Shown: positions 7,948 through 14,389 of the stretch, piece by piece
Layout of the letters: every line of letters begins with the position of its first letter
How positions within the stretch are numbered: the first letter of the stretch is position 1
Origin: JAPYTK01 sp964401935
GTDB lineage: Bacteria; Myxococcota_A; Polyangia; Polyangiales; Polyangiaceae
Direction of reading: 5' to 3'
DNA: 64,000 nt
Assembly (NCBI GenBank): GCA_964401935.1
Contig: CAYOAL010000024.1
Coordinates: 1 to 64,000 of the forward strand
The notes under the pieces: generated by a model
Databases searched by the model: none
The model's input: the letters and a program-made list of their open reading frames with translations, nothing else
What the model was told of the DNA's origin: nothing
Translations under genes and position numbers: made by a program

Positions 7948-9084
7948 TCATCGCCCCACGAAGCGGCGCAACACGTCAGGGAGCGTCATCGGGTCGAACG
8001 GCTTGTTCACCACCCCTGCCGCTCCGAGCGCGCGAAAACGCGCGACCTCGCGGGGCTGAGCACACGCCGTCATGATGACCACCGGCACCACGGCACCGAG
8101 CTCACGTTGGCGAAGTCGCTGCAAGGTCGCTTCTCCGTCGAGGCCAGGCATCATCATGTCGAGCACGACGAGGTCGGGCTTGGCCGCCTCGAGCAGCTCG
8201 AGCGCCTCATGCCCCGACCTCGCCACGGTGACCTGCCACCCGGCCACGGCGGTGAGCGCGATCTCGCAGATGCAGCGGATGTCGTCGTCGTCCTCCACGA
8301 GGAGCACGCGCTCGATGTCGGGCCCACACCGTGGCGCGCTCTGCGGTCGCTCCGGCGGGCGACGGCCGGGGGCGGGCGCGCCGACGAGGAAGCCCTGCAG
8401 GAGCTCGCATCCCAACGACTCCAGCGCGCTCCGCTCCTCCTCGGTCTCCACCCCCAAGGCCACGAGGCGCGTCCCGAGCTCGTGCGCTAGCTCGAGCGCA
8501 GCCCCAATCGCCGCACGCTGTCCCGAGCTCTGCCCCACGCCGCGAACGAGTCGCATATCGAGCTTGAGCCAGTCCGGCACGAGGCGCTGCAAAGAGCCCT
8601 GTCCCAGCGCGGGCTCGAAGTGGTCGATGGCGACCCCGAACCCCATGGTCTTCAGACTCGCGAGCCGCTCGCCCACGCCGTCGAGCGTGAAGGTCCGCAT
8701 CCCAAGCTCCAGCACGATGCGGTCGGCGGCGTCTCGCAAGGCGAGCCAGTCGCACGCCGGATCCGAGAGCTCCTTGGCATGCAGGTTGATGAACAAGCGC
8801 TGATCGGCCTCCAGCCAGTCGAACGCAGCAACGGCGTGTCTACGCACCGTGTTGCCCAGATCCGCGACGCGCCCGAGGGACGCGGCGGCGGATAAGACGT
8901 CCGCGGGCCCGAGGGCGGGGGCCTGATCCACGCGGAGCAGCGCCTCGAAGCCGACCACTCGGCACGAGCTCAGCTCCACGATGGGCTGATACGCCACCCA
9001 GAGCTGGGTCAAGGCGGCAGAGAAGGCTTCTCCGCAGAGCTCCACGTTCATACGCGAATTCGCGCTCGACGAGTCACGGGGCAC
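7948..9084 (-). CDS. EAL-domain protein with C-terminal receiver; EAL site degenerate
   Basis: A 378-residue protein with the order EAL (about 10-245) then REC (about 260-378), the reverse of the common order. EAL landmarks present: VVGFEALLR, NLHAKEL (metal-binding Asn), ELGMRT, LKLDMRLV, LGVETEEE and LLQGFLVG. The key double-Asp motif is altered: IDDFG aligns with AIDHFEPA, so the second metal-binding Asp is His and the following Gly is lost. Cyclic-di-GMP hydrolysis is therefore doubtful and a binding or effector role more likely. The REC part looks competent (VLLVEDDDD, VVLDMMMPG, IMTA, NKPF). GTG 9084 gives the full domain; ATG 9051 is an alternative. It is transcribed convergently to the roadblock series. 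Confidence 0.82.
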   Translation of the reverse strand: MPRDSSSANSRMNVELCGEAFSAALTQLWVAYQPIVELSSCRVVGFEALLRVDQAPALGPADVLSAAASLGRVADLGNTVRRHAVAAFDWLEADQRLFINLHAKELSDPACDWLALRDAADRIVLELGMRTFTLDGVGERLASLKTMGFGVAIDHFEPALGQGSLQRLVPDWLKLDMRLVRGVGQSSGQRAAIGAALELAHELGTRLVALGVETEEERSALESLGCELLQGFLVGAPAPGRRPPERPQSAPRCGPDIERVLLVEDDDDIRCICEIALTAVAGWQVTVARSGHEALELLEAAKPDLVVLDMMMPGLDGEATLQRLRQRELGAVVPVVIMTACAQPREVARFRALGAAGVVNKPFDPMTLPDVLRRFVGR

Positions 9085-9293
9085 GTCCGCTCATGCGCGC
9101 TATGTCGGCGACCCGACCACTCTCCGACATCACGTTCCGTCATTCACCACGCGTCACCCTCGAGAATCCACCCAACGCAACCGCCTTCCCCGTCGAGGAG
9201 CGACGCAACAGCCATGCCAGCACGCGCGAGACAGCATGGTGCCGGCAGCCCGCTGCGGGCGGGGTCCTTTGATGCGAAGCGACACACGGTCGC

Positions 9294-9321
9294 TGTACCG
9301 CCTGTACGAATTCGCGACAGC
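9294..9321 (+). promoter_or_regulatory. 28-bp conserved box upstream of roadblock operon, copy 2
   Basis: The core CTGTACGAATTCGCGACAG (9302-9320) matches the box at 3224-3251 (23 of 28 bp). The centre CGAATTCG is itself palindromic, and CTGT/ACAG mark the ends. It lies 27 bp upstream of a sigma-54-like promoter. The 340-bp divergent gap 9085-9424 contains nothing else that I recognise. Probably an operator for a shared regulator. Confidence 0.55.
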
Positions 9322-9348
9322 ACCGGCTCCCCGACCTGCCCTCGCGCG

Positions 9349-9364
9349 CGGTACGGCGTTTGCG
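9349..9364 (+). promoter_or_regulatory. Sigma-54-type promoter
   Basis: CGGTACGGCGTTTGCG has GG and TTGC at the correct -24/-12 spacing of the consensus TGGCACGNNNNTTGCW. The predicted start near 9375 gives a 50-nt leader with GGGAG at 9414-9418, 6 nt before ATG 9425. It would drive the 9425-12471 run. Confidence 0.5.
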
Positions 9365-9424
9365 ATGGCCTGCGAGCTTACGAGGAGAACGCGCCGCCAC
9401 CAACGCGCGCGCAGGGAGACGAAC

Positions 9425-9832
9425 ATGGGAAAGATTGACGACGCGTGTCGGGGCATCGTGGAGAAGGTCGACGGAGCGGTCGCTTGTGGGGTGGTCGATC
9501 TGGACACCGGGATGTTGCTCGGAATCTACAACAACTCGCAGTACACCCAGACGCTGAACGAGATCGTCGCGGCGGCGACGATGGATTTGTTTCGAGGCGC
9601 CAACGTGGGGCGTATCGAACAAATGGTGCGGAAACACCGCGGCGTGCCCGAGAACGGTGCGCGCTACTTCGAGGAGATGCATATCACCTCGAGCCACAAT
9701 TTCCACTTCGCCAAGACCGTCCGAGGAGGCAAAGCCGTGATCATGCTCGTGACGAAGAAGACCACGAACATCGGGATGGGCTGGGCCCAGCTCAAAGCTG
9801 CCATTGTCGACGTCGAACCTCACGTTCCGTAA
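9425..9832 (+). CDS. Roadblock/LC7 domain protein, first gene of four-gene run
   Basis: A 135-residue roadblock protein, paralogous to that at 7476: CGVVDLDTGMLLGIYNN, IVAAATMDLFRGANVGRIEQM, GVPENGARYFEEMHITSSHN, VIMLVTKKTTNIGM. ATG 9425 has GGGAG 6 nt upstream. It starts a tight run (gaps 14, -4 and 10 bp) with a kinase-like protein, a metallophosphoesterase and an ABC-phosphatase fusion. The box and sigma-54-type promoter upstream resemble those of the 3452 unit. In characterised myxobacterial systems roadblock proteins pair with MglA-like GTPases; none is present here, which suggests a different partner. Confidence 0.85.
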   Translation: MGKIDDACRGIVEKVDGAVACGVVDLDTGMLLGIYNNSQYTQTLNEIVAAATMDLFRGANVGRIEQMVRKHRGVPENGARYFEEMHITSSHNFHFAKTVRGGKAVIMLVTKKTTNIGMGWAQLKAAIVDVEPHVP

Positions 9833-9846
9833 CGCAATGGTGGTGC

Positions 9847-10704
9847 GTGTCGGACCGTGCTGCACGGGACGCGTTGGTCCCCTCCACTCCGCCCCCCTTC
9901 GCTCGCGACGTGGGCCCAGGGTGTATTTGGCCGGCACCCGATGGGCGCGAGCTGCTGGCGCGCGTGGGATCTCAGCCCCTCATCCTTTGTGAGCAGCTGC
10001 AACATCGACGTGGGACCGACGACGGCAGCGGTGGCTCGGCGACGCTCGTGTACCGGGCGGGGGCGTACTGCGCCAAGACCTCCACGACCCGGTGGTTCTC
10101 CACGCTGGAGCGAGGCCGGGAGGCGCTCGTCGCCCAGGCGCGCCGCAAGCGCGCGCTGGGTCGGCAGCTGGTACCTGAAACGGCGCTCGTCCTCCAGGGT
10201 GACGCGGTGCGCGGCTTCTGGCTGTGGACCCTCACTCCGTGGCTGCAGACCCTCCGCAGCGCCATGAACGAGGCGCACCAAGCGGCGGCCGAGAATGTGC
10301 TCGGTGGCGCGCTGTCGCTCTACGCCGACGCGTGGCTCCAGGCGCTCGTGCTCACCCTCGAGCGAGGCCTCTCGCTCGATGTTCACCCGTCCAACTTCGT
10401 CATGTCGGCCACGAGCGATGAGGTGTTCTACATCGACGAGGAGATCGACGATCGCGCCAGCGTCGCGATAATGGGCCACGCGCTCCTGCAGCGCGTGGAG
10501 GAGTACGCCGACCGGCCCCGGGCGGTCGGCGTCTATCTCGACGCGGTGGAGCAGCGGCTCGCGAGGACGCTCACGCCCGACCAGGCTCGAGCGTGTCATC
10601 TCGCCGAGCTGTTCGAGGGCGTGATCTCACGTCGCACCGAAGCGGCCGCCGCTCGAGCACGCCTGTGCGCGTTCGCCGAGCGGTTCGCCCGAGGCGCCCG
10701 ATGA
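9847..10704 (+). CDS. Atypical kinase-like protein (APH/protein-kinase fold pattern)
   Basis: A 285-residue protein I cannot assign to a named family. The segment LSLDVHPSNFVM (D178, N183) followed by VFYIDEE (D197) reproduces the catalytic-loop and metal-binding pattern (DxxxxN then D) of aminoglycoside-phosphotransferase and eukaryotic-like kinases. A Lys in AGAYCAKTSTT (K77) could be the nucleotide-binding lysine, and the C-lobe is helical. No Gly-rich loop is evident. GTG 9847 is the first plausible in-frame start, 14 bp after the roadblock stop, with no strong ribosome site, so the start is uncertain. The stop overlaps the next ATG. The substrate is unknown and could be a protein or a small molecule. 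Confidence 0.6.
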   Translation: MSDRAARDALVPSTPPPFARDVGPGCIWPAPDGRELLARVGSQPLILCEQLQHRRGTDDGSGGSATLVYRAGAYCAKTSTTRWFSTLERGREALVAQARRKRALGRQLVPETALVLQGDAVRGFWLWTLTPWLQTLRSAMNEAHQAAAENVLGGALSLYADAWLQALVLTLERGLSLDVHPSNFVMSATSDEVFYIDEEIDDRASVAIMGHALLQRVEEYADRPRAVGVYLDAVEQRLARTLTPDQARACHLAELFEGVISRRTEAAAARARLCAFAERFARGAR

Positions 10705-11453
10705 CGAAGCTTGCCCTCATTGCCGACGTGCACGGGAACCTGGCCGCCCTCGAGGCGGTGACCGCTGCCCTCTCTCGGCTCCGCCATGGCCCCCTCGTAT
10801 GTCTCGGGGACGTGGTTGGATACGGCGCACAACCCGCGGAGTGCGTGGACGCGCTGCGCGCCCTCGGATGCCAGCTCGTGCTCGGCAACCACGAGCACGA
10901 CGTCATGGCCTCGGAGTCGGCACCGCTCACCGACGAGCGTGCGCGCCACGTGCACGCCTTCACGCGACGCGCGCTCGACGACACGTCCACCGCGTGGCTC
11001 GCCGCTCAGCCCAACCTGCTCACCGAGCCCACGTTCATGGCCGCACACGGCTGTTACCTCAACGATGACCACTTCTACGGCTATGTGACGAGCGCGATGC
11101 TTCGCGACAACCTCGAAGCCGTCGCGGTGCGAGCGTCGTGGCCCAAGGTCGCGTTCTGCGGCCACACGCACGCGGCGATGTGCGGCTGGTTGGGCGCGGA
11201 CGGTGGCGTGGAAGAGCTCCCTGGCCGCGGAACCATCACGTGGCCCCGAACCGCCCGCGCCGTGATCGTCAACCCCGGCTCGGTGGGTCAGCCACGAGAC
11301 CGCGACGCTCGGGCCAGCTTTGCCATCGTCGACGTCCCCGCACGCCAGGTCGTCTTCCACCGGGTGAGCTACGACGTCACCGCGACCGCCGCCGCGATCC
11401 TCGCCGCGGGATTCCCGCCGTCGCTGGCCACACGGTTGTTCGAGGGAAGGTGA
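10701..11453 (+). CDS. Calcineurin-like metallophosphoesterase (YfcE/MJ0936 type)
   Basis: A 250-residue cytosolic phosphoesterase with all five metal-site motifs: IADVHGN (D9, H11), CLGDVVGYG (D37), LGNHEHD (N63, H64), a His in AAHGCY, and FCGHTHAAM. The family also shows NPGSVGQPRD. The family hydrolyses phosphodiesters or phosphoproteins with two metal ions; the substrate cannot be told from the sequence. ATG 10701 overlaps the kinase-like stop, so production of a putative kinase and a phosphatase is coupled. Length is normal for the single-domain family. Confidence 0.88.
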   Translation: MTKLALIADVHGNLAALEAVTAALSRLRHGPLVCLGDVVGYGAQPAECVDALRALGCQLVLGNHEHDVMASESAPLTDERARHVHAFTRRALDDTSTAWLAAQPNLLTEPTFMAAHGCYLNDDHFYGYVTSAMLRDNLEAVAVRASWPKVAFCGHTHAAMCGWLGADGGVEELPGRGTITWPRTARAVIVNPGSVGQPRDRDARASFAIVDVPARQVVFHRVSYDVTATAAAILAAGFPPSLATRLFEGR

Positions 11454-11463
11454 CGGAGAGACG

Positions 11464-12471
11464 ATGCCCTTCGAGCTGTACGACGCCCAGCTGCTCCGCC
11501 ACGGACGCCCCATCCTCGGGCCGCTCAGCTGGCAGATGCGGCCCCGCGGCGTCACCGTCATCCTCGGCCCTGCCGGCACGGGAAAGAGCAGCCTGTTGCT
11601 TGCGCTCGCCAATGCAGCGGACGAGCACCACCTCGAGACGCTGGGCACCTGGCGTTATCGCGGCCGCTCGCTCGACGCCGCGGACGTCGCGATCGTGCCC
11701 CAGAAGGCGAGCGCTGCAGCGTGGGAGCGAGCGCTCCGGAGCGGCGCCTCCACGGTCTTGCTCGACGAGCCGCAGCCCTTGGACGGTCGCGATCACGGGC
11801 CTCTGGCCGAGGCCATCACCGGCCATCGGGGCGCGGTGCTGCTCGTGACGCATCACCTCGGGCTCGCGCGGTCCGTCGCCGACGAGGTGGCGCTCTTCGT
11901 CGCCGGGCGCCTGCACGCCGTCGGCGCTGCCCCTGTCTTCTTCGACGCGCCCCCCTCCGACCTCGCGCGCCGCTTCCTGACCCAAGGCAACTGCTGGCCC
12001 GCTCCAGCACCCCCCACGCTCCCGAGCCACTTTCAGTGGATCGACGCTCCGCGGCTCGCAGGGATGGGCTGGCCCGGCTTGCTGGGAGACCAAGAGACCG
12101 ATCTGGTCGCCATCGCCTCGGCCGGCGTGTCCATGCTCGTCTCGCTGACCGAGCAACCGTTCGACCGAGAGACCCTCCGCGCGGTGGGGATCGTCGGTCG
12201 CCACTTCCCGATCGTCGACATGCGCGTGCCAGCCATCGGACCGACGGCACGCCTCTGCCGCGACATCGAGCGAGCCGTCGCGAGCGGCGAAGGCGTCGCC
12301 GTCCACTGCCGAGCGGGGCTCGGTCGCACCGGCACGGTGCTCGCCGCCTACCTCGTGTGGTGCGGCACGGCGCCCGACGCCGCGATCGCCACTCTCCGAG
12401 GCCTTCGCCGTGGCTTCATTCAAACCCAGCAGCAGGAGCGGTTCGTCCACCAGTTCGCCGAGTCGGTCTAG
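11464..12471 (+). CDS. Fusion of shortened ABC-type ATPase and dual-specificity/tyrosine phosphatase
   Basis: A 335-residue two-domain protein. Residues 1-175 look like an ABC ATPase: Walker A GPAGTGKSS (K41), a possible Q-loop VPQ (Q80), Walker B TVLLDEP (D101, E102) and H-loop VTHH (H130). Walker A and B are only about 55 residues apart, and no LSGGQ signature or helical subdomain is visible. Residues 188-335 are a cysteine phosphatase: general acid in FPIVDMRVP (D252) and signature HCRAGLGRTG (C282, R288). No permease gene is nearby, so transport is unlikely. ATG 11464 has GGAGAG upstream and ends the four-gene run. I know of no standard family with this architecture. The domain calls are firm; the joint function is unknown. 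Confidence 0.8.
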   Translation: MPFELYDAQLLRHGRPILGPLSWQMRPRGVTVILGPAGTGKSSLLLALANAADEHHLETLGTWRYRGRSLDAADVAIVPQKASAAAWERALRSGASTVLLDEPQPLDGRDHGPLAEAITGHRGAVLLVTHHLGLARSVADEVALFVAGRLHAVGAAPVFFDAPPSDLARRFLTQGNCWPAPAPPTLPSHFQWIDAPRLAGMGWPGLLGDQETDLVAIASAGVSMLVSLTEQPFDRETLRAVGIVGRHFPIVDMRVPAIGPTARLCRDIERAVASGEGVAVHCRAGLGRTGTVLAAYLVWCGTAPDAAIATLRGLRRGFIQTQQQERFVHQFAESV

Positions 12472-12510
12472 GAGCGCGGCCATGCCCGACGGCGACGACC
12501 GGCCTCGTCC

Positions 12511-13836
12511 TCACCTCCCCCGCGACAGCGTCGCGAGCACGAAGGAGGTGCTCGAGGCCTCGAAACAGAGCGCCGCAAACATCAGCGGCCCCGCCGACCA
12601 CGCGACGAGCGCGTCTCCATGCCAAGAGCGCGTCATCACCACCCGTCGGGCGGGGTCCAAGAGCTGCGCCACGTCGAGCCCCCCCGCCGCCGCGCGCCCC
12701 AGCCCATCGATGTCGTCCACCGTCAGGGCACCGGGCCGGAAGAGCGCCAGGTGCATCAGCCGGTGGCCACCCGCTCGCGCCACCGCGACCCCTGTCGCCT
12801 CCGCGGGCAAGCGACGCTCGAGCTCCGCCCGCGCCGCGGCCGCGAGCGGTCGGTTGCGGAGCTCCCCGGCCACCGCCAACAGATGCGCTGGAGCGATCGT
12901 GAAGCGCGCCTGGTAGCCGCGCCGTGCATGGGGGGTGAACTCGGCGCGCGCTCCGCTCAGGGCGAGGCGTACGAGCGCCTCGGCGGTGTGCTGCCGGATC
13001 GCCCGCTCGAGCGCCGCCGCGGTGATCATCCCCGCCTCGATCAAGGCCTCGCCGAGGGGCTGACCCGACTCGCGACAGCGCGCGTAGGTCCACTCGATGG
13101 CGTCTTGCTCGAGCGGCGGGCTCGTCAGGCCCCGAAGGATGTCGGTGAGACGCGCGGCCATCCTCTCGGCCGCTGCCCAACAGACCCGCCCACGCTCCAC
13201 GAGGATGTCACCGACATGCTCGCCGCCCCTCTCGAACCGCAGCGCCCCACAAGCGCTAGCGCCGAGAGCCTCGATCCTCCGCGCGATCGGCACCACGCAG
13301 TCGGGGTCGATGCGCCCATCGACCAGCGCACCCTCGAGGCTCGGCGGCGGCCGCGTCGACAGCGGCCGCCCCGTGCTGGGCGGCGGTGCCGACGACCAGG
13401 ACACCGCATCGAGCTCCGTGAACCGCAGCACGTGCTCGAGCACGACGTCATCCACGGTTCCTCTCGCGATCACCTCGTTGTTGGGGCGTGCCACCGCGTC
13501 ACGGGGCGTGTCGACGGCCGCCGCCGCAGCGCCGAAGGTGAGGCGAATCCTCTCATCGTAGCGACCGTCGAACAGCCCCGCGATCGCCTCTTCTTGTTGC
13601 GCGCGCATCCGTTGAGTCAGCGAGTGACGAAGGTCGGCTGCGCCGAGCAGCTCGTCGTAGCGCGACTCGAGGCTCCCCACGATCGTGCCCTGACAGAAGA
13701 CGTGCGTGGAGATGTGCGGGCAAGCGACGCCAGAATCCTCCGTCTGCACGTGGTACACTCTCCCCTTGTAAGGAACGTTGTCATTGAACCCTGAGAGGTG
13801 GGCGCTAGGTGGGGGAACGAGCTCGTCCGTGACCAT
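12511..13836 (-). CDS. PATAN/MshEN-like regulatory protein with GFNDNV-type N-terminus
   Basis: A 441-residue soluble protein. It opens with LSGFNDNVPYKGRVYHVQTED, a module I recognise in myxobacterial proteins of unknown function. The middle (VDDVVLEHVLRF; FERGGEHVGDILVERGRVCWA; LTDILRGL) resembles a PATAN/DUF4388 domain. SGQPLGEALIEAGMITAAALERAI resembles the MshEN/GspE N-terminal domain, a fold that binds cyclic-di-GMP in some ATPases. The C-terminal about 130 residues may be roadblock-like. ATG 13836 was chosen over a further-upstream start because the conserved module begins there. It converges on the ABC-phosphatase gene (39-bp gap). A role in the same signalling island is inferred. Confidence 0.65.
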   Translation of the reverse strand: MVTDELVPPPSAHLSGFNDNVPYKGRVYHVQTEDSGVACPHISTHVFCQGTIVGSLESRYDELLGAADLRHSLTQRMRAQQEEAIAGLFDGRYDERIRLTFGAAAAAVDTPRDAVARPNNEVIARGTVDDVVLEHVLRFTELDAVSWSSAPPPSTGRPLSTRPPPSLEGALVDGRIDPDCVVPIARRIEALGASACGALRFERGGEHVGDILVERGRVCWAAAERMAARLTDILRGLTSPPLEQDAIEWTYARCRESGQPLGEALIEAGMITAAALERAIRQHTAEALVRLALSGARAEFTPHARRGYQARFTIAPAHLLAVAGELRNRPLAAAARAELERRLPAEATGVAVARAGGHRLMHLALFRPGALTVDDIDGLGRAAAGGLDVAQLLDPARRVVMTRSWHGDALVAWSAGPLMFAALCFEASSTSFVLATLSRGR

Positions 13837-13862
13837 GGTCTGATCTCGCCGTACCCACCACT

Positions 13863-13969
13863 TCGAAGATCCGTGCCAGGCGGAGATCCGTGCAGTCCAG
13901 GCGGACATCCGCGCACGCAGTCGAACGTCCTTGCCAGGCGGAGATCCGTGCAGTCGAAGCTACGTGCCA
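13863..13969. repeat. Degenerate direct repeats in divergent intergenic region
   Basis: The segment CCAGGCGGAGATCCGTGCAG occurs at 13876-13895 and 13934-13953, with a weaker relative at 13897. Read on the minus strand, three units TGGCA-N6-TTCGA occur at 13863-13878, 13921-13936 and 13954-13969. They sit between the divergent genes at 13836 (minus) and 14023 (plus), where an operator array could act. Confidence 0.6.
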
Positions 13970-13993
13970 GCCGTGAGCCGCGAGTCGCGCCCA

Positions 13994-14009
13994 CGGTCCA
14001 CAAATTGCC
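13994..14009 (+). promoter_or_regulatory. Possible sigma-54-type promoter for HPt gene
   Basis: CGGTCCACAAATTGCC has GG and TTGC at the correct spacing but poorer agreement between them. The predicted start near 14020 is almost at GTG 14023. If the promoter is real, either the transcript is nearly leaderless or translation begins at ATG 14106, which has GAGAAGG upstream. Confidence 0.3.
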
Positions 14010-14022
14010 GCTCCGCGCTCCT

Positions 14023-14373
14023 GTGACTCGGAAGTATCAACTCGAGGCCGAGCTCGAATCGCTTCGCACAGAGTTCCGGCGCCGCCTCGACGAGAAGGTG
14101 CACGCCATGTGTTGCGTCGTGGATGACGCCCGCGCTCGCAGCGCCCACCTCGCGGTCGACGCCGTCGCGCTCATCATCACCACGTCCCACCAGCTCTCCG
14201 GCTCCGCCGGGAGCTACGGCTTGCACGCAGTGGGAGCCAGGGCCGCCGAGCTCGAAGCCGCCGCCAAACGTGACCATCCCAGTCTCGACGAGATCGCAGC
14301 GCGGCTCGACGGGTTGGTGCGTGTCGTGGACGACACGCTGCGGCCTGACGCACAACGAGACGGTCGACCGTAG
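14023..14373 (+). CDS. HPt (histidine phosphotransfer) domain protein
   Basis: A 116-residue single-domain phosphotransfer protein. The HPt signature is SHQLSGSAGSYGL (H56), followed by the helix VGARAAELEAAA. Such proteins shuttle phosphate between receiver domains in phosphorelays. GTG 14023 gives a full four-helix domain; ATG 14106 with a better ribosome site would give a shorter 89-residue form. It ends 16 bp from the opposing degenerate hybrid kinase gene, whose receivers lack the usual acceptor pocket. The competent receivers at 6282, 7948 and 16188 are therefore more likely partners. Confidence 0.75.
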   Translation: MTRKYQLEAELESLRTEFRRRLDEKVHAMCCVVDDARARSAHLAVDAVALIITTSHQLSGSAGSYGLHAVGARAAELEAAAKRDHPSLDEIAARLDGLVRVVDDTLRPDAQRDGRP

Positions 14374-14389
14374 CGTCTGTTGCGAGACG

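Noticed and set aside
13863..13969. Functional sigma-54 promoters from the TGGCA-N6-TTCGA units
   Set aside because: The essential GC of the -12 element is not in place, so they are listed as repeats and not as promoters.
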